Positions 43,320-52,216 of a DNA stretch of 64,000 nt are shown here, in pieces. Position 1 is the stretch's first letter; the number at the start of each line of letters is the position of its first letter. A program made the translations under genes and the position numbers. Source of the DNA: an uncultured Alteromonadaceae bacterium (GTDB lineage Bacteria; Pseudomonadota; Gammaproteobacteria; Enterobacterales; Alteromonadaceae); contig CANLWS010000010.1 of NCBI GenBank assembly GCA_947494925.1, positions 244,845 through 308,844 on the forward strand. Reading direction: 5' to 3'. Under the pieces are notes generated by a model. The model had not been told where the DNA came from. It made no database searches and was given only the letters and a program-made list of their open reading frames with translations.

Positions 43320-44729
43320 TTATACACTGTAGTACATATCAAACTCAACAGGGTGAGTCGTCATGTTCAATAGCGTCACTTCTTCTTTCTTCAGATCTAT
43401 ATAAGCATCGATCATGTCGTCTGTCATAACGCCACCAGCAGTCAGGAAGTCGCGATCGTTGTCCAGTGCTTCAAGTGCTTGTTCAAAAGAACTTGCAACC
43501 TGTGGAATTTCAGCAGCTTCTTCAGCAGGAAGGTCATAAAGATCTTTATCCATAGAATCGCCAGGATGAATTTTGTTTTTGATGCCATCAAGGCCAGCCA
43601 TCAACATTGCTGTGAAAGCAAGGTATGGGTTGGCTGTTGGATCAGGGAAACGTACTTCAATACGGCGAGCTTTTTCACTGGTAACAAATGGAATACGGAT
43701 AGAAGCAGAACGGTTACGTGCAGAATACGCTAGCATTACCGGTGCTTCAAAGCCTGGAACCAAACGTTTGTACGAGTTGGTTGATGCGTTTGCAAAAGCA
43801 TTAATTGCGCGAGCATGCTTAATGATACCGCCAATGTAGTACAAGGCTTCTTCAGACAAACCAGCATATTTATCACCGGCGAAAACATTCTTACCATTTT
43901 TGCTGATAGATTGGTGGCAATGCATACCAGAGCCGTTATCACCTACAAGTGGCTTAGGCATGAAGGTCGCTGTTTGACCATATGCATGAGCAACATTGTG
44001 AACAACATATTTGTATATTTGAATTTCATCCGCTTTGTTAACAAGCGTGTTAAACAAACAAGCAATTTCATTCTGGCCAGCAGTTGCTACTTCGTGGTGA
44101 TGGGCTTCGACAGTCAGACCCATTTCTTCCATTACCAGACACATTGCAGTGCGCGTATCATGAGCAGAATCTACTGGTGGAACCGGGAAGTAACCGCCTT
44201 TCACGCCTGGACGGTGGGCAAGGTTGCCATCTTCAAAATCAGCGCCTGAATTCCATTTTGCTTCTTCGGAATCTATTTTATAGAAAGATCCAGACATGTC
44301 TGTGTGGAATTTCACATCATCGAACAAGAAAAACTCAGGTTCTGGGCCAAAGTAAACTTCATCACCGATGCCCGTAGACTTCAAATACTCTTCTGCGCGT
44401 CGTGCAACAGAACGTGGATCCCGCTCATAACCTTGCATAGTAGAAGGTTCAAGAATGTCACAACGGATATTGACCTGAGACTCTTCTGAAAACGGGTCAA
44501 GTACCGCAGTTTCTGGATCAGGCATCAAGATCATGTCTGATTCATTAATTCCTTTCCAACCTGCGATCGAAGAACCGTCGAACATTTTACCTTCTTCGAA
44601 AAAGTCTTCGTCTATTTGATGAGATGGAATAGAAACGTGTTGTTCTTTACCCTTGGTATCTGTGAAGCGTAGATCAACAAATTTCGCTTCGCTCTCTTTG
44701 ATAAGGTCTAGAGCCTTTTCTACCGACAT
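43320..44729 (-). CDS. glnA: Glutamine synthetase, type I
   Basis: Makes glutamine from glutamate, ammonia and ATP. The 469 residues are full length for the GSI-beta type. Visible are FDGSSIAGW near the start, the ATP-binding MHCHQSI, the active-site [12 protein letters not shown] and the adenylylation tyrosine Y398 in [10 protein letters not shown], so it is a target of GlnE. A good AGGAGG precedes the ATG. A sigma-54 promoter and two NtrC sites lie upstream. Glutamate from the hut pathway coded in this window can feed it. Confidence 0.98.
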   Translation of the reverse strand: MSVEKALDLIKESEAKFVDLRFTDTKGKEQHVSIPSHQIDEDFFEEGKMFDGSSIAGWKGINESDMILMPDPETAVLDPFSEESQVNIRCDILEPSTMQGYERDPRSVARRAEEYLKSTGIGDEVYFGPEPEFFLFDDVKFHTDMSGSFYKIDSEEAKWNSGADFEDGNLAHRPGVKGGYFPVPPVDSAHDTRTAMCLVMEEMGLTVEAHHHEVATAGQNEIACLFNTLVNKADEIQIYKYVVHNVAHAYGQTATFMPKPLVGDNGSGMHCHQSISKNGKNVFAGDKYAGLSEEALYYIGGIIKHARAINAFANASTNSYKRLVPGFEAPVMLAYSARNRSASIRIPFVTSEKARRIEVRFPDPTANPYLAFTAMLMAGLDGIKNKIHPGDSMDKDLYDLPAEEAAEIPQVASSFEQALEALDNDRDFLTAGGVMTDDMIDAYIDLKKEEVTLLNMTTHPVEFDMYYSV

Positions 44730-44799
44730 TGTGTCCTCCTGAAATGAATAATCAAAGATTAAAAATGGTTGTGCTTAAAACAAACTTAACGTCGACTAA

Positions 44800-44815
44800 A
44801 GCGATAATCGTGCCA
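44800..44815 (-). promoter_or_regulatory. Sigma-54 promoter of glnA
   Basis: On the minus strand TGGCACG-ATTA-TCGCT matches the -24/-12 consensus (TGGCACG-N4-TTGCW) with one change, with GG and GC exactly 10 bases apart. Transcription would start near 44789, about 60 bases before the glnA ATG. Confidence 0.8.
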
Positions 44816-44887
44816 CTTGGTAATATGGCTGGAAGCCCCATAAATAGGTTGCCCGCCCACACAACTCCAACCACACAGAATCATTAT

Positions 44888-44924
44888 TGCACAACAAAGG
44901 TGCCCAACGCACCGTAATGGTGCA
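44888..44924. promoter_or_regulatory. Tandem NtrC-binding sites upstream of glnA
   Basis: CGCACC-GTAAT-GGTGCA (44908-44924) and TGCACA-ACAAA-GGTGCC (44888-44904) each match the NtrC dyad TGCACC-N5-GGTGCA with one or two changes. Their centres lie about 126 and 106 bases upstream of the predicted sigma-54 start, typical of an enhancer. The remainder of 44925-45039 shows nothing else. Confidence 0.78.
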
Positions 44925-45039
44925 AAGATTGAAATTATCACTTAATACTGTATCAGCAATATGTGACAAACGAGAGGTTTTTACGTGATTTTCTAAATCC
45001 CATCCCTGTGAATCGCTCGACTGAATTTTGACAACGATA

Positions 45040-46566
45040 TCATCTTAACGGTAGGTAACGACATTGATCCAATGGCATAGGCTTGCTCAACAAATATCCT
45101 TGAATCAAATCGCAGTCCATTGAACGCAACACTTCTTTTTGCTCTAGGTTTTCAACACCCTCCGCGAGAACCTCCAATTTTCGTGTATGCGCTATTTGCA
45201 ACAAGGCAGTAAACACGGTTCTAACATCATTAGACTTCTCAATGTTGTGGATAAAATCTTTATCAATTTTCAGAACGTCTACGGGCAGCTTTTCAAGGTA
45301 ACTGAGCGAACTGTAGCCTTTGCCAAAATCATCAATGGACAGTGTAAAACCTTTCTCGCGCAATATACTTAGTATTAAACAACATCGACTGAAATCGTGT
45401 ATTAACGCACCTTCTGTAATTTCCAACTCTAAATTGCTAGGCTCTATATCGTGAAGCCTAATAATACGGCATATGTCCGATACAAAATCCTGGCGGGAAA
45501 AATCGCGTGCTGAGATATTGACGGAAACCCGGCCAAGAAACCCCATTTTCCTTAAGCTCGAAATATCTTTACACACAATATGGAGCATATGATCAGTGAT
45601 GTCACAAATTAGGCTGGAGCGCTCAGCGATGGGGATAAATTGTGCTGGAGAAAGTAATCCGTGTTTAGGGTGTCGCCAACGAATCAGTGCTTCCATTCCA
45701 ATAATCTTATCGGTTTTAAGATCAAGCTTGGGTTGGTAAAACGCTTCACAACCCTGCCCTGAGCGCAGCGCAGAGTTCAGTTCTGATTCCAGACTTAGAC
45801 TACGTGACAGATTGTCCGCGAATATTGACTCATAAATGTGGCAGGCATGATTAGGGTCCTTCTGAGCTTTATGCAAAGCAATATAAGCGGTGTGTAGAAG
45901 CTCATTCAGGTCATTTGCCACATAAGGTATTGCTGAAAATCCTATGCTTGGTGCCATATAAATGTCGCCTACCGGCGTGACATAAGGAGCTTGAAATTGT
46001 CCCTCTAACCAACTCCCTACCTTCCATGCATGCTCAATTTCCGGCAAACCACGTAGGACCAGGCCAACACTATCACCATGCATCCTGAAAGGTTTGCAAG
46101 GATATTGGTCAAATTTCTCAAGGCGTTTTAGAAACTGGAACAAGATGGATTCACTCACAGCATGTCCCAAAATCCCCCGGATTTTACTTAAATCATCCGG
46201 CTCAATAATATATAAAACGACAATTTCATCTTCACTACATTCTCGCAACCAAGGTTCGAACTGGCTAAGCATGTTTTTGCGAAAAGGTAAAAGAGGCTGC
46301 CCATTAAAATTCTCCAGGTTCAGATCCACAACGACATCATAGAGGTCCGAGTTCTCAAAATTTAAACAAACAGTGACACTTTCAGTGACACCAATCAGCG
46401 CATCCTTCGAACGGGGTTTTGACGCCTGGGCACCATTAATTTGCTCATTGAGCGCATCCACCTCGGAGGCAGACAAGACATTGGTTGCGTGAAGTTCAGT
46501 GAGTAAATTGGGAAAATGCATTTTAGACGAAGTAAATCGCCAAATCATTTTGTTGTTCTTGTTCAT
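45040..46566 (-). CDS. EAL-domain c-di-GMP phosphodiesterase with degenerate GGDEF domain
   Basis: A 508-residue cytoplasmic protein. Residues about 110-260 look like a GGDEF domain whose active-site motif is lost (GDSVGL where GGDEF is expected), so no cyclase activity is likely. The EAL domain (about 265-505) keeps its metal and catalytic residues: EALIRW, the Asn of VNISARDF, ELEITEG, DDFGKGYSS, KIDKDF and EGVE. It should therefore hydrolyse c-di-GMP. The N-terminal 100 residues have no recognised domain. No linked target suggests which process it controls. Confidence 0.85.
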   Translation of the reverse strand: MNKNNKMIWRFTSSKMHFPNLLTELHATNVLSASEVDALNEQINGAQASKPRSKDALIGVTESVTVCLNFENSDLYDVVVDLNLENFNGQPLLPFRKNMLSQFEPWLRECSEDEIVVLYIIEPDDLSKIRGILGHAVSESILFQFLKRLEKFDQYPCKPFRMHGDSVGLVLRGLPEIEHAWKVGSWLEGQFQAPYVTPVGDIYMAPSIGFSAIPYVANDLNELLHTAYIALHKAQKDPNHACHIYESIFADNLSRSLSLESELNSALRSGQGCEAFYQPKLDLKTDKIIGMEALIRWRHPKHGLLSPAQFIPIAERSSLICDITDHMLHIVCKDISSLRKMGFLGRVSVNISARDFSRQDFVSDICRIIRLHDIEPSNLELEITEGALIHDFSRCCLILSILREKGFTLSIDDFGKGYSSLSYLEKLPVDVLKIDKDFIHNIEKSNDVRTVFTALLQIAHTRKLEVLAEGVENLEQKEVLRSMDCDLIQGYLLSKPMPLDQCRYLPLR

Positions 46567-46904
46567 TCCCAGTGTCCGATATTCAAACTATTTTTCTCAG
46601 TTGGTTGCTACAGATTCATCCATAAAGAACATATCCAAATTCGTGCATTCACTTGCCCGATGTCTACACACCATACAATATGAAAAAGTTGTTTTGAGTC
46701 AGTAAAAAATGGTATTCAAGAACCCAATTGATTGGGCTTGAGGGCTTCGATGCTAGCTTTGCAAAAGGGGAAAAGCGTCTCACATCATGATCTGAGACGA
46801 ATTATTTTACCCATTTATAGAATTCTTCTGTAGCACTAGTTTCATGCGTCTTAAATTTAAACAGGTTATAAAAAATGCTTTCCAAGAGCTAAACGACACA
46901 ATTC
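46567..46904. other. Intergenic region with two hairpins
   Basis: No gene is visible. CCCAAT-TG-ATTGGG with outer CAAG/CTTG forms an inverted repeat at 46717-46740. The second hairpin (46776-46799) is listed separately as a terminator. The region otherwise carries the upstream sequence of the EAL gene. Confidence 0.4.
46776..46799 (-). terminator. Probable terminator of the AraC-type regulator gene
   Basis: CGTCTCA and TGAGACG form a 7-bp stem with a 10-base, itself palindromic loop. On the minus strand it is followed by CTTTTCCCCTTTT. It lies about 105 bases after the stop at 46905. Confidence 0.45.
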
Positions 46905-48545
46905 TCATCCGTGACGGTTGTTCTCGTTTTCTTTCAGGTTAAGTATTTTCCGATACTGAGTAGGTGTGGTTTCAAATTGTTGCTTAAAGAGCCGGTTGAA
47001 ACTGCTTTTAGAACCAAACCCACATTTGAGTGCAATATCCAGTACGGACTTTTCAGGTTCAGAGGTAAGTAAAATAGCTGCTTCTTCTAAACGTTTAATG
47101 TTTAACAATGAAGAAAAAGAAATTTTTAGTCTGGCGTTGATAATTGCAGACAATTGGTCGGGCCTGACATCAATCGCAGTTGATACGGCCTCTAACGTCA
47201 ACCCTGGTTCCAAAAACGCACGCTCATTCTCCAAGTACTGAACCAGCTTAACTAGGGTTTCGTCTTCGTTCACATTGCTTAACCTGGATATTCCACGGCT
47301 CTTATTCCCAGCCCAATCAGTTGAATCAAATTCCTGCTCAGGCTGGGTAGTGGAATTGGAAATTTCATGGAGTCGAGCCAACAACTTATCATGTTCTCTG
47401 CGAAGCGAGACATGTCTGAATATAAAACTTCCTGTCACCAAGAAAATATCCAGTGGCAAAGTCCAAAGAATTAATCGGGCCGTAAGAGAGGTGTAAGGTA
47501 GCAAACCTAAAAATGTCGAAGCGTAAACCATCAAACCTACAACAGAGAAAACAAGCGGAATTGCCAGTCCCATCGCCCATGTGCTGCCAACCTGCATACT
47601 TCTGACGGTCCCCAGCACTGAAAGTACACAAATTGCTATTGCCTGGATGACTATCAGACTGACCCGCAACAGGTTTGGTACAGGTAAAAACATGATTATG
47701 GTAGAGGCAACACAAAATAGCAGATAAAAATTAATCACTTTGTGCACGCGGGGAACAAGTATTTCACTGCGCAAATACTTTTGCATGAATAATGCAAAAC
47801 TAAGTAAACTCAAGCTTGCAAAAACGAAGTACATCCTGTTTTTCAATAAAGTGTGGTCAGGCCAGAAAATCAGATTTCCTTCCCCGTAGTAAAAAAGCAT
47901 ATAGGTAAAGCCAAAAAACAAGCCGCTTCCATAGCAGAGGTTCATGACATTAAGTCGTCCCCTATTTAACGCTAGTTGTGATGCGATAAATAACAACATG
48001 CCACCTAAATACAAATAATGTAGTTGATGCCGGATTGCTCGATAATGTCCATACATTAGGCTGTTTCGTACAACAGGATTAAATGCGATTTTAGCGTCAG
48101 ATTGAACTCTTATATAAAGCCAAGCTTGTTCAGACTTTTCAAGATTGAACTTGAAGGTTGGGTAAGAGGAATAATGCCCTTTCAACGAACGGTGATCTCC
48201 CCCGAGCAAGCTCTGGACGCCTGCGTTTGAGATTAGGTAAAAGTCTACAAAATCGATTCGGGTGTTATCCAGAGTTAGGTACCACTCGGAATTGGCTGTG
48301 CTGTTCCGCAGCTCTACCCTTAGCCAATAACTATTCAGAGAGAACCCTAAACTTAAGTGTGCAGAATGGTTGCGTTGCCACCCTTCTCGCTGGAGTTCAA
48401 TTTCATCAAATGTCAATGCGCTTATCTGATATTCCACTTCGCCCGCCAAATCATGTTGCTGCATATCCAATGTATAAGGCTCAGCGCAAACAGGCACTGA
48501 CGCACTCAATAATAACATGGTGAAAAAGTAGTGGAGACGAGCCAT
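46905..48545 (-). CDS. Membrane-bound AraC-family regulator with 7TMR-DISM sensor
   Basis: A 546-residue one-component regulator. It has a signal peptide (about 1-21), a periplasmic beta-sandwich of the 7TMR-DISMED2 type (about 35-170, GFSLNSYWLRVELRN), seven membrane helices (about 180-385) and a cytoplasmic C-terminal AraC helix-turn-helix (about 435-540, SVLDIALKCGFGSKSSFNRL and FKQQFETTPTQYRK). It should sense a periplasmic, perhaps carbohydrate, ligand and bind DNA at the membrane. It is divergent from typA and has no adjacent target operon, so its regulon is not evident. Confidence 0.85.
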   Translation of the reverse strand: MARLHYFFTMLLLSASVPVCAEPYTLDMQQHDLAGEVEYQISALTFDEIELQREGWQRNHSAHLSLGFSLNSYWLRVELRNSTANSEWYLTLDNTRIDFVDFYLISNAGVQSLLGGDHRSLKGHYSSYPTFKFNLEKSEQAWLYIRVQSDAKIAFNPVVRNSLMYGHYRAIRHQLHYLYLGGMLLFIASQLALNRGRLNVMNLCYGSGLFFGFTYMLFYYGEGNLIFWPDHTLLKNRMYFVFASLSLLSFALFMQKYLRSEILVPRVHKVINFYLLFCVASTIIMFLPVPNLLRVSLIVIQAIAICVLSVLGTVRSMQVGSTWAMGLAIPLVFSVVGLMVYASTFLGLLPYTSLTARLILWTLPLDIFLVTGSFIFRHVSLRREHDKLLARLHEISNSTTQPEQEFDSTDWAGNKSRGISRLSNVNEDETLVKLVQYLENERAFLEPGLTLEAVSTAIDVRPDQLSAIINARLKISFSSLLNIKRLEEAAILLTSEPEKSVLDIALKCGFGSKSSFNRLFKQQFETTPTQYRKILNLKENENNRHG

Positions 48546-48813
48546 TAATATAGGGGTCGATTGTGAATCAGGCGAGATATATATAATGATTTCATAAGCT
48601 TATCAAGTTAATAGATGTAACCAATAACACTTTTTCCGTGCAGCTCTATGTCAGCAGAAAATACTTTGCGACCGGTTAAAGGGCCACTTTAAAACTAAAA
48701 AAATCAGTTCTTCTCACTATAATCTGGAAAGCAGCGATGAGTAATTCTGACCTATATAATCAACTTTGTTGGTAAACCAGAAAAAATCCCTCATATTGTC
48801 ACAATAAAACATG
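48546..48813. other. Intergenic region between AraC-type regulator and typA
   Basis: AT-rich, with no gene or clear repeat. It must hold the promoter of the regulator on the minus strand and the upstream part of the typA promoter; the typA -10 and leader are listed separately. Confidence 0.4.
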
Positions 48814-48927
48814 TATAATGCGCCACCATTTTTTTGCGTAGAGAGCAGCTTTACGCATTTTGAACCATTTCGGTTATGTATCCGACTAAGATACCTGCTG
48901 AAAAAACAATGCGTAAAGGTTAAAATT
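48814..48927 (+). promoter_or_regulatory. typA promoter and structured 5' leader
   Basis: A perfect TATAAT (48814-48819) predicts transcription from about 48826 and a leader of about 100 bases. In it CTTTACGCATT (48849-48859) is fully complementary over 11 bp to AATGCGTAAAG (48908-48918), whose end is part of the ribosome site AAAGG before the TTG start. The same segment can instead pair with TGCGTAGAG (48835-48843), 9 bp with one G-U. The two helices exclude each other, so the leader could switch translation. Two small stems (AACC/GGTT 48863-48875, GTATC/GATAC 48878-48894) fill the loop. Confidence 0.55.
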
Positions 48928-50754
48928 TTGTCTAGAGATATCAATAACTTAAGAAACATCGCAATCATCGCGCACGTTGACCACGGAAAAACGACTCTGG
49001 TTGATAAGCTGTTACAGCAATCTGGCACATTAGATAGCCGGGGTGAAGCTGAAGAACGAGTCATGGACTCAAATGATATTGAAAAAGAACGTGGTATTAC
49101 GATCTTAGCTAAGAATACTGCGATCAAGTGGAATGATTACCGTATCAATATCGTAGACACTCCTGGACACGCCGATTTTGGTGGTGAAGTAGAGCGTGTT
49201 ATGTCAATGGCTGATTCAGTATTGCTACTAGTAGATGCTCAGGAAGGTCCAATGCCACAAACGCGTTTTGTGACGCAAAAGGCATTTGCTCAAGGACTGA
49301 AGCCAATTGTTGTTATCAATAAGATTGACAAGCCTGGTGCACGTCCTGATTGGGTAATGGATCAGGTGTTTGATTTATTCGACAACCTTGGTGCAACAGA
49401 CGAACAGCTTGATTTCGAAGTTGTTTACGCGTCAGCACTAAATGGCTGGGCGTCACGCGACGCTGATACACAAGCTGAAGATATGACAGATCTGTTCCAG
49501 ACTATTGTCGACGTTGTGGAAGCACCCAAAGCCGACATGAATGGTCCTCTACAAATGCAGATTTCTCAGTTGGACTATAACTCCTATGTAGGTGTAATCG
49601 GCATAGGCCGTGTCACTCGTGGTTCAGTAAAACCTAACCAACAAGTTACTGTAATAGGTGCTGACGGTAAAACTCGTAACGGTAAAGTTGGCCAAGTACA
49701 AGGTTACCTTGGTCTTGAACGCCATGAAGTTGATTCTGCAGATGCCGGTGACATCATCGCGATTACCGGGTTGGGAGAATTAAAGATTTCTGACACAATC
49801 TGTGATCAGAATACAGTTGAAGCATTGCCTCCATTGTCCGTTGATGAGCCTACTGTCACAATGACTTTCCAGGTTAATACTTCACCGTTCGCCGGAAAGG
49901 AAGGTAAGTACGTTACTTCCCGGAATATTCTGGAACGTTTGCACAATGAGTTAGTACACAACGTTGCATTAAAAGTTGAAGAGACTGACGACCCAGACAA
50001 ATTCCGTGTCTCAGGTCGGGGAGAATTGCACTTAGGTATTCTTATCGAGAATATGCGCCGTGAAGGTTATGAGTTGGCAGTATCCCGTCCAGAAGTAATT
50101 CTACGTGAAGTAGATGGCGAAACACATGAACCTTTCGAGACAGTGACCATAGATGTTGAAGAACAGCATCAAGGCTCCATCATGGAACAAATTGGTCTTC
50201 GTAAAGGTGAGCTGACTGACATGTCTCCGGACGGCAAAGGTCGTATCCGCATGGACTTTATTATTCCTAGCCGCGGATTGATTGGATTCCAGACAGACTT
50301 TATGACCATGACCTCCGGTTCTGGCTTGATGTACCACACCTTCGATCATTATGGTCCTCATAAGGGTGGCGAGATTGGCCAGCGTAAAAACGGCGTATTG
50401 ATTGCTAATGCAACCGGTAAGGCTTTGACTAACGCACTGTTTAATCTGCAGGAACGTGGGCGCCTTTTCATCGGGCACGGTGTTGAAGTTTATGAAGGAA
50501 TGATCATCGGTATCCACAGCCGTGAAAACGATTTGACGGTTAATGCCCTTAAAGGCAAACAACTGACCAACGTTCGCGCATCGGGAACTGACGAAGCACA
50601 AACATTGGTGCCACCTATTCTGATGTCACTGGAGCAAGCACTTGAATTTATCGACAACGATGAATTAGTGGAAGTTACACCAGAAAGCATCCGTATCCGC
50701 AAGAAGTTACTTACTGAAACAGATCGTAAGCGTGCTGGTCGTTCAAAAGACTAG
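48928..50754 (+). CDS. typA: Ribosome-associated GTPase TypA/BipA
   Basis: A 608-residue translational GTPase that helps 50S assembly, notably in the cold. G1 is [10 protein letters not shown]2 lies in KERGITI, G3 is DTPGHADF and G4 is NKIDKPGA; the BipA-specific C-terminal domain follows ([26 protein letters not shown]). I set the start at the TTG at 48928, giving [15 protein letters not shown] as in orthologues; it has AAAGG 9 bases upstream. The frame is open upstream to 48811, but that part overlaps the promoter. The rare TTG start and structured leader suggest translational control. Confidence 0.95.
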   Translation: MSRDINNLRNIAIIAHVDHGKTTLVDKLLQQSGTLDSRGEAEERVMDSNDIEKERGITILAKNTAIKWNDYRINIVDTPGHADFGGEVERVMSMADSVLLLVDAQEGPMPQTRFVTQKAFAQGLKPIVVINKIDKPGARPDWVMDQVFDLFDNLGATDEQLDFEVVYASALNGWASRDADTQAEDMTDLFQTIVDVVEAPKADMNGPLQMQISQLDYNSYVGVIGIGRVTRGSVKPNQQVTVIGADGKTRNGKVGQVQGYLGLERHEVDSADAGDIIAITGLGELKISDTICDQNTVEALPPLSVDEPTVTMTFQVNTSPFAGKEGKYVTSRNILERLHNELVHNVALKVEETDDPDKFRVSGRGELHLGILIENMRREGYELAVSRPEVILREVDGETHEPFETVTIDVEEQHQGSIMEQIGLRKGELTDMSPDGKGRIRMDFIIPSRGLIGFQTDFMTMTSGSGLMYHTFDHYGPHKGGEIGQRKNGVLIANATGKALTNALFNLQERGRLFIGHGVEVYEGMIIGIHSRENDLTVNALKGKQLTNVRASGTDEAQTLVPPILMSLEQALEFIDNDELVEVTPESIRIRKKLLTETDRKRAGRSKD

Positions 50755-50770
50755 CGACTAAAAGAATAAC

Positions 50771-50801
50771 AAAAAGCCAGCTTAATGAAGCTGGCTTTTT
50801 T
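50771..50801. terminator. Strong bidirectional terminator after typA
   Basis: AAAAAGCCAGCTT and AAGCTGGCTTTTT form a perfect 13-bp stem around AATG. T-runs follow on both strands, serving typA and the convergent stress-protein gene. Confidence 0.92.
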
Positions 50802-50870
50802 ATTGCTTCAAAGAAAGGCACTAGGTGGATCCAGATTTAACAATCAATAACGGATTTATGCCAGTCCTTG

Positions 50871-51848
50871 TCAGGGTTGTTTGACCCTATTGGTAACTGG
50901 CGTTAAGAATCCTTCAGGTTTGACCGCCAGAATAGAACAACATGTCTGATTAAAAATTGATTCAGCAGTATTGCCGACAAAAAACCCAGACACACCTGTT
51001 CTGCAAACTGTTCCCATGACCACCAGCTCAACGTCATTATCATTGATAAATGAAGGAATGACTTTATTCGGCCATCCTTTCAATAAATGGATTTCAGGTT
51101 TGATGTATTCCAGAGCGCCATTGCCTGAATCTCGAGCAAAACCTTCCAGCATGTTATTGAGATTGTTGCTACGAAGCCGCTCTACTTTGTTAACGTAACG
51201 ACTGGCTTCTTGTTCAGAACGAGTCAAAAAGCCACCACGCAAAGCGCTCTCCCCTGCTGCTCTCCACGCATGAAGGATATGCAACTCTGCTGATTCAGCC
51301 AAGGCCAGAGAACTTGCTATTTCGAGGATTTGGTAATTGAGTTGAAGCCGGGTCGCCTTTTCATGTCCTTCATAGTCATCATCAACATCCAGACTAGCGG
51401 CGATTTTTTTGTAACTTTTTTGAGTCTCCCTCCCCACCAACCAAACCGGACAGGGACATTTTCGTAACAAGTTTAAATCCTGGCCGGATATCCGATAAGG
51501 ATCATCTGCAGACTTAATGACTAACTCAAATCCTCCCCGCAGAACCGTGCGAATGACTTCGATATGAGGTGTTCCCAAAATCACCTCAACATTAACCTTT
51601 GTGCCGTTATTTATTGTTGATACCAGTTCTTCGAGTCGTTCACGGCGCTCACTGATAAGACGATGTTCAATTTCTTCAAGTGTGATTTCAAATTCGGAAA
51701 AATCGATGTTGTGAGGGATTTTTTCCACCACCTCCAGCAAGGTTAATTTGGCTTGATTATTTCTAGCCAATTCACAAGCTCGGTTAAATGCCGAATCTCG
51801 AAATGCATCGGGATTGGCGACAAACAAAATGTTTCTAAAACTCTGCAT
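50871..51848 (-). CDS. Tandem universal stress protein, UspE-like
   Basis: A 325-residue protein with two UspA domains (about 1-140 and 150-310). The C-terminal domain keeps an ATP-binding-type loop, VMGTVCRTGVSGFFVGNTAE. The N-terminal domain shows LVIKSADD...LLRKCPCPVWLV. This is the UspE layout. It is a paralogue of the gene at 53972 and diverges from a CPA2 antiporter gene. Both upstream regions share an interval with two FNR-like boxes, so control by oxygen is possible. Confidence 0.88.
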   Translation of the reverse strand: MQSFRNILFVANPDAFRDSAFNRACELARNNQAKLTLLEVVEKIPHNIDFSEFEITLEEIEHRLISERRERLEELVSTINNGTKVNVEVILGTPHIEVIRTVLRGGFELVIKSADDPYRISGQDLNLLRKCPCPVWLVGRETQKSYKKIAASLDVDDDYEGHEKATRLQLNYQILEIASSLALAESAELHILHAWRAAGESALRGGFLTRSEQEASRYVNKVERLRSNNLNNMLEGFARDSGNGALEYIKPEIHLLKGWPNKVIPSFINDNDVELVVMGTVCRTGVSGFFVGNTAESIFNQTCCSILAVKPEGFLTPVTNRVKQP

Positions 51849-51919
51849 AGTTTACAGCCTTAAAATTAAATTCGACGACTGATTATGCTGAGCAGTTATG
51901 CCCCCATCAATTACATTAC

Positions 51920-52089
51920 TTGTGCTGGATCAATGTTTGTCGGAATTGAATTTCAAGGCGGGAAATTTCATAGATTAGTCTAAATTCTACTATTAACCGA
52001 ACACTATAAATAGGTCTGAAAGCCTTTAAATACAAGCGTTTGCATGTTTGACCCAGATCAAGTGCGGAGTCAAACTTTAATGGTAATTT
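51920..52089. promoter_or_regulatory. FNR-like boxes between the stress-protein and antiporter genes
   Basis: TTGACCCAGATCAA (52048-52061) matches the FNR consensus TTGAT-N4-ATCAA with one change. A TGGTAATTT at 52081-52089 could be an extended -10; if so the box would be centred about 40-42 bases before transcription start of the antiporter gene, the usual activator place. A weaker TTGTGCTGGATCAA (two changes) lies at 51920-51933, nearer the stress-protein gene, with CATAAT on the minus strand at 51887-51882. Confidence 0.5.
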
Positions 52090-52216
52090 TGCCGCCACCT
52101 AGCCGTTTTATAACCAGTTAGAACTAGTATTTTTAGCTGATTTTTCCACCACTATTTTGTGTGCTTTTCTACTTTCAAATTAGTTGTTTGTTGTTCAAGT
52201 GAGATTTGGCATTAAC

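Noticed and set aside
48811..48927. Longer TypA frame starting at 48811
   Set aside because: The start overlaps the TATAAT promoter element, and orthologues begin just before [10 protein letters not shown], matching the TTG at 48928.
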